Assembly (NCBI RefSeq): GCF_014529535.1
Contig: NW_023503584.1
Span: forward strand, 4,014,832 to 4,078,831
Reading direction: 5' to 3'
Source: Bradysia coprophila
Taxonomy: Eukaryota; Arthropoda; Insecta; Diptera; Sciaridae
Length of the DNA: 64,000 nucleotides
In this document: in pieces, positions 25,507 through 40,600 of the stretch
How positions within the stretch are numbered: position 1 is the first letter of the stretch
How the letters are laid out: each line of letters opens with the position of its first letter
Made by a program: the position numbers and the translations under genes
Notes under the pieces: generated by a model
What the model saw: the letters and a program-made list of their open reading frames with translations, nothing else
Told to the model about the DNA's origin: nothing
The model's database searches: none

Positions 25507-25512
25507 TTTATT
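25507..25512 (-). terminator. Candidate polyadenylation signal of snama
   Basis: Minus-strand AATAAA about 160 bases after the snama stop codon. A variant ATTAAA lies closer, near 25594. Confidence 0.4.
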
Positions 25513-25671
25513 TCTGAAAAGTAAATGAGGTTACACTTGCGGGATGAAAAGTTATGAAGATTTCAGCAAAGCAGAAACAATGAAAACTGTATTTAATGAG
25601 AAGGCAATAATAATATTTACATCAACGGAAAACATGATCTTCATTCAAAAATATTTCGAATAATGAAAAAG

Positions 25672-28600
25672 TTACTTAGCTTTACCCTTCTTCTTCTTCT
25701 TCGATTTCTTATGCTTGCTCTTCTTCTTCTTGGATGATGTGTCGGACTCGGATGACGAAGCCCGTTTCGAACGTTTCTGTTTCTTGTGCTTTCTCTTCTT
25801 TCGCTTCTTGTCTTCGGAATCGGAACTGGAATCGGACGAATCGGAATCGGATGACGAACTGGATTCGCTAACTGAACGAGACTTTTTCTTGTCTTGTTGT
25901 TTGATCTCAACAGGTTTTCGTCGAGCTGCTTCGGTTTTCTTATCACTTTCATCGTAGTCCGGAACGAATTTCGATTCGTCGATGGAGGAACGCTTACGCT
26001 CGGAAAGTTGCTTCGCAGACACACGCTCACTTTCCAATTTTGGTTTCTTTTCATCCTTACTTTGATCGCGCCGGTGTTTCGATTCCAAACTGTCCGATCT
26101 TTCCCGCTTGCCATCTCGCTTATCGACCTTCTCCTTGTCCATTTGCTTGCGAGTCATTTCTTTGATTCGCTCCATTTCCCTGGCACGCGCCATTTGCCTA
26201 GCTCTTTCCTTTTCTTTTTCGCGATCCTTCTCTCTGTCCGTCTCCACCTGTCTTTCTCTATCACGTTGACGGTTGTCTCGATCATCGGCCTTTTCACCCA
26301 AACGATGACGATCCTTTGCGTCTTTGTGTGCTGATCGATCACGGTCAGATTCTTTACGGCTGGACTTATCGTGTCTATCATCGCGCCCACGATCTCGACT
26401 GGACCTGCGATCATCCTTTTCTTTATCAATTTTAGTGATACCACCGCGTTTCGTATCATGCACACGTCGAGCTTCATTCGATCTACTGCTGGCAACACGT
26501 TTGTCGCTCTCTCTGCCTCGATCATCTCGTCGGTTACGGTCTCTCGAACGCTCCTTTTCGCCGTGTCCGTTGTCAACTAACAATTTTCTCGGAGGTGTTC
26601 TCGTTCGACTTCTGGGAGAATTGCGTACTTTACTGCCCAATCTATCCTTGATTGACCGAACAGGTGTTCGGCCCCGTTCGATTTTAACATCAGACTTCAA
26701 TTCCACCGAACGTTCTTCGTTTGTATACACCGGCACAGTTATTTTCATATTATTTTGAATGTCGTCAGCAACACCAAGTGCGTCTGGCGAATTTTCTCGT
26801 TTCTCATTGGCGTAGAGCTTTTGACGATCTGTCGAAATTTTCTTGATTTCAATTGGCCGAATTGCGTTGATGGCACGGGTGAGGACGATTTCTTGAGCTT
26901 TCTTCTCGTTCGGATCGATTTTCTGTGGTAGTCTCTTGTCATGAAACCGGAATATTGCATTTTCAGCTCGCTTGAGCACTTCGTTGGTGACCTTTCCAGC
27001 ATTTTTCTCGTCATAAGGAGACGTGTCCGATCCTGACTTTTTATCGCCATACAAATACATGTCGTCTTCTCGTTCCCATTTTGACAGCTCTGGAAACGGC
27101 ATGAATCCTTGAGCTGACTTTTTCGTATCCGGTTCGATCTCGTCCATTTCATGTTCGAAATCAAGGTTAGCATGGATGTCAAGAATAGAATCGGATCTAT
27201 TCAAAACGTCTGGGTGTGCCGGGCTGGCTTCTTCGGTGCGTCTCAAATTACCATCTTCGTCGTGATAGCTTAAATCTAGTTCATCCCCGACAATGTCGCC
27301 ATATAAATCCAACGAATGTTCGTCATTTCTTATCGTTTCCTTTGCACTTGGAGCGGAAGTTCTAACGTTTGAAGTGTCTGATTTAGCAGCTTCGGGATCA
27401 TCCCCTTCATCGATATCAAAATCGTCCATTTTTGTGCTGTGAATATTTTCAGATGTTTGCTGCAAATTGCTTTGTTTCTCGGGTGTGTTGGGCATATCAT
27501 CGTACAGTTCTTTCGAAATGTTCTCACTGTCTTCGTTGAAATCGTTCTGTTCCTTTGATTCATGCGGTTGACCTGTTTCATTGAACTGTTCTTCATTGTC
27601 GTCACTTTTACGATCAATATTTGATTCCAACAATTTTCTGGCACGATCCTGCTCTTTTCGTAATTCTTTTTCCCGTTTTTCTTTTTCCTTTCGCTCTTTC
27701 TTCTTCTTCTTTTCCAATGCCTTTTCCTCTTTCTTTTTCTTCTTTTTCTCCTTTGCCTTTCGATCGCGTTTTTCTTCGTCGGATGATTCTTTTCGTTTCT
27801 CCTTCTCCTTTTCTTTATCTTTCTCTTTCTCCTTTTCCTTCTCTTTATCCTTTCGTTCGCGTTCCTTTTCTTTTTCCCGTTCCTTTTCCCTTTCTTTTTC
27901 TCTATCGCGCTTCACGTCTCTGTCGTCAGTCTTATCCGAACGATGACGATCTTTCGAGTCTTTGGTAGAACGTTCTCTTTCCGACTCCTTATTACGGCTG
28001 GATTTTTCATGTTTATCATCACGACCTCGATCACGTTCCCGATCCCGACTAGATTCCACATCCTTCCGTCCATCGCGATGAGTTGGCGATTTACTGTGGC
28101 GACGTTTTTCTACACGTTCATTGCGTTCGGAACGATGGTGTTCCATGGCGGTACGTGAGGTCGAACGATGTGTTCGAGCGATTGCAGACTCGGCGTTCAA
28201 ACGATCTCGTAAATCGGGAGTGTGACGCCGTTCATCGAACGGTGGCAGTACACCTTTGTCTGGTGTACGACGATGTCTTTCTTGTTCTGGATTCCATTTT
28301 TCACGATCTCTGCCAAATTGTTCTATGGGAGACTGTTCACCAGGAGGTGGTGGCTGTGTACCGGGTGGTGCATCGTCATAACGATTGAGATCATCGTAAT
28401 GACCTGTTTGATCGATGGTTGGCGTAACGATGTGCATTGGTGGAGGCAAATATTCGGGTATTCTTGGTTGCATTTGTTGTGAAGGAGATAAACCACGCGG
28501 TGCAATGTACCTAGGGAAGAAAAGACGGGGATTACTTTAACGAAAATACCAATACGAAAAGGTAGAGTGCTTAGCACACAAGTTTACGGAATTATTTTAG

Positions 28601-31600
28601 CGATAGCTGAAATATTTCTTTTCACTTAAGGTTCGACAATCGGTTGGATGAGACTGTCTAAATTTTGTATTTAAACTTTAAGTGAAATGGCAACCGAGTG
28701 AAAAACAAATAGCTCAGAATCGACTAATATAATATCTCTTTTTTGTTATTTAACTGGACAAGTCTTCAAAATACGACTTGCACAGCTGAAATCTTAAAGA
28801 TTACCTTAATATGCTCATCACGGGCATAAAAAGATTGGTTTGTACGATACTCTACTAAAACATTTTCTGCATCTCATCAGGGTTGTCTCGATCTCTATCC
28901 GTGCACTGCATTGTGTTGTGTGCACCTCCATCGATTAGCGTTCCATAATTATGCGATGGCGTGTGTTGCTCAGCTCGATACTCGGCTTTCTATTCGTGAG
29001 AATTAATGCTACATCCCGATTTACTATATGCTTCAATTTTGACTTAGAAGTAGACGGATCCGTTCAAGGAATGGAATAGAAAACGTTGTTGACCCAGCAA
29101 ATGTGTCACCACGGAAGAAGATATTATAAAACTGGGAACGCTGCTGATGCCTCTTTATCATACAATAACCGTATTTAAAATTGTGTCATTTAATCAATGA
29201 CTGACTGATTAGATCCTCTCGTTGAAAATAGTTTTGATTTTGTTGGAAATTGAATGAGTCTCTGTGTCAATAATTAAATAAAAATCAGATGACAAGTGAA
29301 ACATTTAGTGGAGCTAAAGAATGTGTAAGATGAATTGAAAGTGTTCTTGAAACAGAGGCGCTCAAAGTAATTTATTCATACATGCCACAACTTTATAACT
29401 TTAAGTTGATGTTATCAGTATTAAATTTCACCTGCGTTACAAATTATAGCTTGACAACTGCAGATGACACAGGTGAATTTCACAAAATTGTATTTTTAAT
29501 AAGATTCATTAATTTCACGCATTTGTCAAACCCTATAACACGCACCAAAAATATTTATCGGAGACAGTACAACGATGATCATGAGCACTCAGTACATTTC
29601 TCTGGAGTGCCGAATTCACAACAGCTGGTCTTTCACCAAGTGCCAAAATCGGCACTCCAGCAAAATTTCGGATTCCCAAATTCTTGTAAAGAAAAGAAGT
29701 TGAACATGAAGGCTTGTTGATTAACGAATTTCGGGAACGTTTTTTTATAGTTGGAGTCAATTTATAAATTAAAAAGTCGTAAGAAGTAAGTCGAGTACTA
29801 ATAAATAGCAGAAGTTTGTAATAGTATCGTATGTCATGTCGTATAGACCTACCGCAAATTCGAGATCTCAATGCAATTTTATGCTACTTGAATTGTAAAA
29901 TGGATGGTGGCGGGGAGTTCTTAATAACTACACCGAGATACAACATACAACTCACGTATTGGAAGGCTCATTTCAGGTGAGAGATGTAAAAATCAAAGAA
30001 GAAACGTAATACTGGGAATAGATAGTTTCGGTGTGCCGATCTAGCAACATCTGGTTTTGTATCAGCTGGTGAACATAGTAGCGATTGTTTACTTTGTGTT
30101 TACTTTATATGTGTGAGTGTGTGCGTGTGACGGGTAACAATCGATAAATGCAGATCGCACTAACAATGAAGTAGACACCAGCTGATACAAAACCAGCTGT
30201 TGCTAGATCGGAACACCGAATTTTTTTATTCCCTGTATTTACACTTCTGCACAAAATGACTCGCGAAAATTCGTAGAAACGTCAGGTTTAGCAACGTAAA
30301 ACTACCAAATACGACCTCTTACTATAACGAATGAACAAAAGAAAAGACAATAGACGACTCGTATTACAGTAAGGGCTCGTAATTTGGTGGCTATACCCTA
30401 TTATAACCAACGAATTTTGATTACAGAGCAATATTTGCTGTAACAGTTTTTCGTTACTTGTGGACTATCAGCGCTACTACTTTATGAATACTCGACTTTT
30501 AGGTGTACGACTTAAAAACTTATAACGTAACTTAATTCTCCTTATGTTGCTACCTACGATGGGCCTATTTTTCCTAACGATTTCGCGAGAGTTTAGAAGA
30601 TTTCAAAGTTCTTTTTTGTAATTGATGAAATTAGTGTTCTTGTAACGTATCAAGAGCTTGTCAATTTATTGTTAAAAAATTAATTTGTCTAAGTGAATTC
30701 AGCACGAAAATAAAGTGAAAATGCCGTTGACATAAGTCCATAATTAATCTTACTTTACATGCTCACGAGGCTATAGGGGTGCTAAATTTTCCGTCCGGTA
30801 AGAAAAACAGAGAACTTTTTAGGTTGTGATTCACATTCATCATCACACCGAAAGTTGCAGTAATTCGGTGAAAAAAAAACTCGTGTGGCAAGTGATTGAA
30901 TACTTTCCGAACTTGCTATAAAGACTGATTCATGTCAGGTTTTTATAGTTGTAATAACAATTTTGGATTAGCTACGAAAGTTTTGGAAGTATTTCGACAA
31001 ATCGGATTGTGCTTGGAGCTTAGAAATAAAAGAAAAATCGCACCGTCTATGACTCCCCAGGATTAAACTGTTTCAAACTCAGAAAAATTTCGAACGTTTC
31101 ATGGTTCCTCCCCTTATTCCGGAATAATTATGCATCTCTTCTTAGCAATATTTCGATAAAAACTCAACTCGCTGACTCGCTCAATAGTTAACTAAAACAA
31201 CAAATTCTTGATACGTCCAACGAATATGCTAAGCTATAAATTCAATAGGCAAATTTCTGGTTAGATTAGTGTAAATTGAAGCATATAGTAGTTGTAACTG
31301 AAGTTGTGATTTTTAAAGTTAAGTTTAACAAACTAAATCTCTTTATTTTTCCATGTTGATTTTTCACTTTTATTTTTAAAATTACAAAAACGGGCAACAT
31401 ATTACAAGTTCTTGTTCGACAAATTAAGAAAAAAACAATTGGCATTTCTCTATTAAATTACGACTAGCATTAGGTACAATATAGATCTCATCATTTATCA
31501 CATTTTCGGTTGTATAGTATCACAAAATTTAATTTCTTAAAAGTATACAATCACTTACAGTCTAATGAATTAAAGAAAAAAAAATTCTAACAGAAAACTC

Positions 31601-34600
31601 AATCATTTGAATCACATTTGCATGGTAATACAAATTTCTCAATTTCTGTTTTCTGGAGCAAACAAGACTCGTTGCAAAACTTTAATACTACGAACAGGTT
31701 ACACTTTGCATAACCAACAAATTACTAGATTAGACGCTAACACAATTTTTCATGTGTGAGGTGTGATTAACCTAATTTTCTCCACTCCATGAGAAATTTG
31801 CGTTTTGTTGACTTTTATTTGATGAAAGTTCAGTGGAGAAAATTTCTGCTTTCTCAGCAAATCCTCTTTCGGTGAAGAAAATTGTTATTTACATATTATA
31901 TGCGTAGAAGCCCGGACTTTTCATGGTTCAGGCACTACTTTCGACGCAACATGTAATAAATATTATGCACCTGTGTCTAAATGTTTATTTGGACGAGTTG
32001 GTGATTGTGATCCTAATCCGAAGGCGCGGATCATAATCCAACTCGTCAAAATAAACATTTAGACATAGGTGGATATAATTTTTTATGTCTCGATGCAAAG
32101 ATAGACACAAACTCCCTCTTCGAGCTGATACATAATGTTAGTCTTTAGTCTTACCACTCAGAGATATATAAAATACTATTACATGACTAGGGATAAAAAG
32201 ATGAAAAGTACAGTTTTCGTGTGAATTTTGTTGATCCGAGGCGAAGAAGAGGTCAATGGACATATGAAAACGTGACTTTTTATTTATTTTTTCCGACTTT
32301 TGTAAAGGACTTTGTATGCTAAGGTTATTAGAAGTTGCTAAAACTCTATGACGATTTTAAGAAACAGATACTTTCTAATCCGAATTTCAACGAATTAATG
32401 TTTTCGTGAAAAAAAAAACGGTTGATCACTTCACGGCCTATTTTTGATATAAAAATCCTAAAAATCCGTTAAATTCTTTACCAAATTCATGAAACAAAAT
32501 TTTGAGTTTGTTAAAAGAATTTAATTCCAAAAATGGGGTAGGGTAATAGGGTAATGTGGGTATACCACCAACACATGAAAAACTTAAGTGTTCATATCGG
32601 TGAGAATTAGGAAGTTCAAACTCAATCGACTTACGGCTCTCGCTTCGCTCCGGACGTACACTTCGCTATTATTGGAATCTCCTATTTTCTCATCTTTTGG
32701 TAAACGAGCGACTATTTACTTAGCTTTTGTAACAATGGTATAAGAAACGTAAAACTTTTCACGAGCTAATATCAACCACCTATCTTTACTTCAGTGTTTA
32801 CCTAATAATCTATTCTAAAATGACTCAAAACTAACGTTCCCCTGATAATTATGTCGTTTTGGCGTCTTTTACGTTGTATATCTCTGATACTTAGGGACTA
32901 TCACATAGGAAACACGAAAAAGAGTGGGAGACATTTTTGTGAGCCATACGCTAAATAAATAAATTGTGAACATAACGCGAACTCCTCATCTCACAACAAC
33001 AAATTCCTGTGATACAAGGGGTAAGTCACTTTTTTTTGACAAGGATTTTATGGGAATTTCTGGTGATTATTTGGTGAAAGCGATTACCCCCTCGCTCTGA
33101 TATGTGTTAGCTTTAAAGTTTTTTTTGTAATTTATAGAGCTTAAAGATGTGCCAAAACTGACTCAAAATATAGCAAAAAACCAAGTCATATTTTAGACGT
33201 TTCAATATTGTCGCTATCGTTCACAAAGAAACATTAATCGCGAAAGGCATTTAAAAACAACAAACTCTGTTACATTTAGGCAACTACTTTCGCCACCTCC
33301 TTTTAGACTTCATTCATTGTCCCTGTCTGATCAAGAATTTCTTACGACGTTGAATTTTTCTGAAAATGGATTGTTAAACAAGTGAAGTAAAAATTTGGTT
33401 CAAACATTGACGCTGTGAACAGAAACGTGATTATAGCGAGATACGCTTACTGTTTCTATAAGGGTAAAAGAAACATTTACCAATAAGTCATGTAAAAACA
33501 AGAAATCGTCACGGTTGAACCAATGGAAACGACTAGTAACGTATGTAGAATTTCTCACTCTAAGATTTCTTTCACCAGCTCAAGGTTTTCACTTACACCC
33601 ATCTCAAAATAGTTAGCAAGAAATTGATGTCTTTAGTTGTTTTACTTAAATTCCAATAGTTCCACTTCTCACAACATGTTACAAACATACACTCTGTGCA
33701 CATTACGTTAGTTGTCTCACTCTACGTGTGTACATGTAGGCAGCAAAGGGAACCATACTAACATATGGAACGTGTGGGAGAAAGAGAGAATCGCATGAAT
33801 ATTGCTAAGTATTTTGAGGTGAGTGTAAAAGTTTTGCGAGTCTTTTCTCTCCGAAAATTTTCTAATCCTAAAATTACGATTACATTAATCGAAATTACAT
33901 TGAATTCAATTCTTACAACTTTATCACATTAGAATTGTCGGCCTTTTTAGAACGAAATGTTATCGAAAATATCGAAAACACGATTTTTACAGGCCTGTGT
34001 ATATACGCTTCGAGCTATCGATAGAACTTAACTTAAAAGCTTACAGCTATAAATCAATTCTTACAGCCTAAAATTCTTATCAACTAAAATTTGTCGATCG
34101 ACACTTAAGCGTACAAAATCATAGACCGACCAAACATTACAAATCGATCGAATTTGGACTGATCAATGCATAAAATAAATAATTTTATAAAATCAATCAT
34201 AGCGTACCTGGGTGGTAGATGATATTGACCATCGTCATATCCACTTGTTGTCATAGGTGGTGCCTGATAATTATTGTAGTCGGTTGGTGGTATCGACATT
34301 GGCATATTTGATGCTCTATCGTGTCGGAAGTGACTGCGCCCACGACCACGGTATGAGGAACGACCACGACTGTAAAGGAAAAAAAAGAGATAAAAATAAC
34401 TTTCCAAGATTTGTGGCTTTTGATTGTCATTCACTCAAAATTACGATCGTAAAAGTAAAGAAGACAAAACAGTAATCAACTGCGGCGTGGATTGTGGCAC
34501 AATAGCGACTCACACAGCTGTTTTCTACAATGATCACGACGAAACACAATGAATGATGTGCTCCAGTCAGTGTGAGTTTAACGTGTGTATTCAATAAATG

Positions 34601-37600
34601 AAGTAAAATATTCGATATCCGACACTAAGCGATTATTGAAACAGTTAACCAGTGCCAGCAAGGGCTCATTCTTATTGATCGTAAGATTTCATTGATTAAT
34701 AAAGAATTGAAGTTGAATTGAATCAGAGCCGGCACGTTTAGTCATCAACTTCCTCACAACAAAATCCGATGACCTAACTACGAGTAAAACAGTGCTCCAC
34801 ATTTCATTTCAACGCGATGTTCAATGATTCTATTTTCATGTGGCTTTTTCAGTAATCCCTTTCTATGTTGAGTAAGTAAAATATTTCATAGGAATGTGTT
34901 GTGTACGTAACGAAGATTTCGATATTCTTTTAAAGCTCGTCGTTACAGAAGCTATTTCAGCAGATTTTTTTTTTAGAAATTGAGTCATAAAATTTATGTT
35001 GGAATGCTGTTCGGCTCAATACGTCTTCATACATTCTCTGTTTTCGAGTAAACTGTTGAAATTTTGATATTTTTGAGCTGTTCTGTTTGTTATAGAAAAA
35101 CAGTAATTGCAAGGGAGAGGATATTAGTTGTATTGCAACATTGTTTGTAAATGCCATACAAAGAGTTTTCTCAGAGGAAGTGACCGACATAATGTTCGCA
35201 TAATTCTCACATAATGTTCAAGTAACTCACTGAATTCCCAAACAACCAACACACTATACTACTACTACGTCTGCAATCATACAACTTACTGTGAATAATA
35301 TCCCGGTGAACGATCTCGAAAATCATCACGATCTCGATTGAAATCATCTCGGCGTTCGTTCCGGCGGCTTCCATCTCTGAATCTGTTCCTAGAAAATGAA
35401 ACAAAATTTTCCATAAATTTGATGGTGCAAACGGATGGAACGAAAACTTATCTTGCTACCATTTAAAACGACAACATATGCAAGCATCTACAATGTTTAC
35501 TAATATAAGTACTTCTATAATAACTGGAAAAACCAAAATGTTCTCTTTGAAATGAAGGAAGGAAGAAAGAAAATATTCGAAGTGTTTAAAATAAAAAGGT
35601 TTGAAGGTGCAATGCAGACTCGAATGTAGAATGTACGACAGATCATGTGGAACAATGTTAGCTAGACCATAGCCTTAGTTGTGTTGTGAGTACGACGCAG
35701 GGACAACATTTATTTTATATGTATTAAATGCATTCCCGTCAGTATTTGTCAGCGCTGATGAATTTAATATGTCGATAAACTGCAAAAAAAACCTGCGGAA
35801 ATTTAAATGACGACCGTTTATCAATTGTGACGGGAATACAGCTATTGCAAATATGTCTGACTTAAGGACATTGCGCATGTACAACACCTTTAAATGACCT
35901 TAAATCAGCATTCACTATTATCCGAGAGACCAAGAATCTAAAATCTTCGCTAAGACTTTCTTATATACCATAAATTGCTTGCATTGAAGATTGAAGTTGG
36001 ATTATTCAACCTTGTAAAAACGGCTCCGATATCAACAACAACGAAAACTAATTGAAAAGCGATGATATTGTTCAAATACCAGGAAACAATATAAAAATAG
36101 GAAGTGATTGTGTAACTGGTTGTGCCGTCATACTGTTGCTGTTTGCACAATAAAACGTTTTGAAAAGTGGAATGAAGAAAATCTTAGCGGAAAATTTGAT
36201 TCTGTTTAAGGTTTGACCCCTTTTATGAGAAACCCTGAACCAGTAAGTCACTACGACAACGACTACACATTAAAAATTTATTTATTAAAACGGTAAATTC
36301 GGTTTTGTGAATGAGGCGAACTTGAATTGAAAGAACTGAAAAAGATCTTTACATTTCACGGTGGATTCGAACTCAGAACACCCATAGTCAGTTGAGTGTT
36401 CTATAGGTAGAGTGAAATTCGACATGTTTTCTGATTTGGGAGTTGTTGTGGCCTGTAATTGATTCCCTAAGAATTTCGTTGAACAAATGAAAATCTTCAA
36501 TTTTGGTTAGGTACGCACTCTCAACCATGTATAGCCACTACAAAAATATGAATTTTCCACAGTTTAAGCCCTCATTTACAAAAACCATATCTTTTGGAGA
36601 GAAACATTAATAACTTTAAAATACAGACTGCAGTCCTCAGAAGGTAGTGTTAAGTTAGTACAAATTTGTCCGTAGCAATAGGCTTCTAATGAAAAAATTT
36701 CACTTCGCAGTAGGAACCTAGGAACTGTCTGCAGAAATAAGATCTTACAAGATGTCCTCTGAAATCCCCTTCTTTTACAAAGTGTCGTAAAGTTACTCAT
36801 ATACTGCCTCTATTGTTATATTTCTACTCTATTCAAAAAGTACACACGCTGCCCTTTGCATTTTATCGAGAGTATGGGGAGAAGGGTATCTAAAAATTGT
36901 GTGTTTTTTTTAGCGTGGGCACTACTTGAATCACCCTTAAGAAATGTTTATTTGTGATTGTTACGGGTGACACAGAATGTAAACCCTTCTTCGCCCATCA
37001 TTTTGCTATGATTAGGAGTTATCGGTATACATTGTATGTTAGCAAACTACTAGCCATACCATTTCGTTTGGATACGCAAAATAAAAAAATCAGCCAAACA
37101 CACCTCCGACAAAAAACTATTTTTCCAAATTAACAATTCATCGGTGCAATGCATATCCGAAAAACAAATTTTTGCAAAATAAAACCAACAAAAAAATGAA
37201 AACATTTAAAATTGGAAAGGTAGTTAAAAACTCTGATGACAGTTTTTTTTTGCAGCGTTGGAGTAATGTACAAACCTAGATGAACCACGCGGTGGAGAGC
37301 GATATCGTGTATGTAATGGTGCTTTATAACGACTGGCAGATTTAGATCGAGATCTGGACCTACAAGGATGATTTTATGAATAACTTCAATGGTGGAGAAT
37401 TTTCGATAATTAAATCTTGACCCTGACCGAGTTCTAGAAAATTATTTTCATTTTGTCCTCGTTTAATCCCAGCGAGAGATTAAAAATGGAATTTGTTTAC
37501 AGAAACAATCCATCAGACTAAGCCTGGCCTGAGATGTGTCTGATGAACTGCTAACACTAGTAGTAGAGGCAGTCATGAAGCCTATACAACTATTGGAGTG

Positions 37601-40600
37601 TGCCACCCACTATGGCTGTTATTTTCCATGCTTCCACAGTGCGCTTGAACTAGATTTGAATGTGAGGAAAATTCATGAAACAAAATTTGTCTCAAAAATA
37701 AGTCTTGACCAACATTGTATGTTGGTTTTATTATGTGGCGTAACGATAGCTGTACATACCAAATGTATTTTGCATGATCGACAGATCGATACTTTGTAAA
37801 TTTGTTTGACAGTTCGTCATATCCTAGTATTGGATTTCCGTTTAAACCTCATTCAAGCACACTGTGATTCAGAGAATGGTCTTGAGGGCTCACTTCTTCA
37901 GCTTACTAGCAAAGGCAAAGTTAAGAAGTTGTGTATACGACCACGACTTAGTTTGCGGATTCGACAGATTTGGTTCGGGAATGTAACTGAACCTCATTTG
38001 ACTTGCTAACTCCGGTACTGATGAAGAAACGAATTCAGGCTGAGAAAAATTGCAGACTCAAGAAATTGGCCTACGTTGAAATGTAGAAATTTCCAGTTGA
38101 AAAAAGTGCATTAACTACATGACCTATGGACATGAATGGAAATTTGTCATTATTACTGAATGAGCAATAAACGACAATGAATGAATGATCGCTGAAAGCA
38201 TGTTGTTGCACTTCTATACACAAACGTCTTTGAATGAAGATAAAAAGTAAGGAAACAAAGAAACAGTTAAATCACTCACCGACTTATGCTAAAGGACGGA
38301 GAACGGCTTCTGCTGACCCGCCTTGGTGAACGTGTTCTTTTCCGTGGCTGCGGCGACCGAGAATGTCTTCGAATCGAACGTGAACGAGACCTAAAATGCC
38401 AACAAATTTGTACTTTTCCTTGGATTCACACACCACATCCAATTTACCTTGAAAATGATCGCGACAGCCTCGTGTCATATGAATGGGACCGTTTCCTCCG
38501 GCGTTCTTCCGATCTGGGCGACCGAGCTCTTCGATCCGGTGTTCTGCGACGAACGTCTGGACTACGAACTCCTCGAGGCGGCGATCGTCTACGATCGGCA
38601 ATGGGTGACCTACGACGCAGTTCATTCGATCTGGACCGTCGTCGAATCGGTGGCGATCTGCGCTCTTCTTTACGGCGTTCCTTTTCACGCATGATGCGAT
38701 TGAATGCTTCCAGTGGATCGTCGATGATACCGGTACCGATTTTGGCGGCAACTCCCTGATAAACTGAACTTATTGAATTCGGTGCCATTGGTCCGAATCG
38801 ATGTCTCATTTGATGTTGCATTGGCGGACCGCCGTGGTAACCACCACGATGTTGCATCGGAGGTCGATGTTGCATATGCTGATCGTATTGGCGCGGTGGA
38901 TAACTATGGAATGATTCAGTTACTGGTAAAAGTGTCAACAGTTGAGTTTTCGATTTGAATTTTTACTTTTGCTGTTGATGACCATAACCTCCATCGTACG
39001 GACGCTGCGGCGGAACATTAGGATGCGGATACGCAGCTGGTGGCATTTGTTGTTGGTACTGATCGGGTTGAGGTTGTGGAATCGGCATCTGCGGCGGTTG
39101 ATGTTGATGCATGTGATGCGATTGGTGGTGATAATTTGGCGGTGGTCGTTCATGCTGGTGTGGTTTCACATCCGGTAAATCTTGATACACTTCCTTTTCA
39201 TCGTTTGTAGGCGTATCCGATCCCTCCTCATGATCATGGGTATGCTGATGCTAAAGGAAAAATGGTTTAGTTTCCAAAGTCCTTTCCATATATGTGTGTG
39301 TGTTTCAGATACTTACCACATGAATATGATGATGTTTGGACGATTCCATGTGCCTTCCTCGACCATTTAGGTGAAAATCACGAAACGCATCGCCACTTTG
39401 TAGATGAGCAGGCGGAACGGTGACGGTAATATTGTCTTCGTAGTCTGACTCATCGTGTGGCGTCTCAGCTCGTTGTTCTTCGGTGGCAGTACTTTCATCA
39501 GGTTTTTCCGTTTCGGCTTTGTCATTATCCTCCTCTTCTGCGATCTCTGCAATCGGTTCTTCTGTAACTTCTTTGGGCGATGCTACAGGTTCTGCTGTTT
39601 CGACGGGTTGAACAGGTTGAACTTGGGGTTCTTTGGGACAAAAAAAAGTTGTAATTTTATGGTAGGTAATGACAAACGTCACATCAGTTCAACTTACTGG
39701 GTTGAGGTCTAGCTTTTATGTATCCAGTTTCATTTTTAAAAGCGTTGACAGAATTTCTCAAAAAACGGTTCGGTATTAGCGAACCAGGAGATGATCCTTT
39801 CTCCTTGCAATCGGGGCATTCGTTATCCTCGGACTCAAGCAGTGCTGTACGTACGCCTGTTTGAAATTGTTTTTAATAAAGATGGTGTTCATTGACCTTA
39901 GAATGCATTGAAAGCTCAGTTACTGGTCTCTTGATAGTCTGATGCACTACTGGGTATCAGACTTAAGCTTCAACGACAAATTTTGTTATGTGTTAGGTTA
40001 ACTTTGACTCACACTCTATCACATCAGGAAGCCGATATTCTACATAATTTGAAGCATAGAGGAAAGTCCTGTGGTTAACACGGAGTTCAACTAAATGAAC
40101 GAAGGATTTTCCATCTAATGCTTGAAAAATGTGAAACGTTTCGAGTACCAGACCCAACAAATGACAAGAGGAATGTCGAGGAGGACAAATTCGGCACTAA
40201 GGTTTTGCCTTTGTAGACTATCATATAGAGCCTAGTACCTGGCCAACTTAGCTTCCACCAAAGGTGACCACACAAATTCAGTACACTTACATTCGTCACA
40301 AAATGTGCTACCACAACATGGTATCATAACTGCGTCTGCGTACAAATCTTTGCATATACTGCAAAGTAGGTCCTCCGGAATTTCTTGTTTCTTTTCAGCG
40401 ATGGGTGCCGTTGTTGGTTGCACAATCGTTTCATTCTGTCCATCTATAAAAGATCTAGGGATTCCCGTATTACGTTTAACATCACTACCAGCTTCACCGA
40501 TTAAATTTAAGGGACAATTTTTGATCCAATGACCGGGATTATGGCATTTATAACACCGATAATTCGCTGGAACCTCGCCAGTTTGATTAGCGCCACGAAT

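Larger units (their letters stand above)
28511..34207 (-). other. snama intron 11 (5.7 kb)
   Basis: The largest snama intron, bounded by GT at 34207 and AG at 28511. It holds a MITE (30012-30235), a CTTCGG-type hairpin (31968-32071) and a 59-bp stem-loop (29602-29660). I found no nested gene on either strand. Confidence 0.75.

Noticed and set aside
25715-28482. Several long plus-strand frames opposite the snama last exon
   Set aside because: They arise from the Lys/Glu/Arg/Asp-rich codons of snama read on the other strand, giving Phe/Leu/Ser-rich low-complexity peptides.
28619-28688. Inverted pair TTTCACTTAAGGTT / AACTTTAAGTGAAA in snama intron 11
   Set aside because: The arms are short and mismatched, with no flanking duplication; not distinct from chance in AT-rich DNA.
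32600-32700. GCTTCGCTCC-containing text with weak flanking complementarity
   Set aside because: The arms pair too poorly to count it as another member of the CTTCGG hairpin group.
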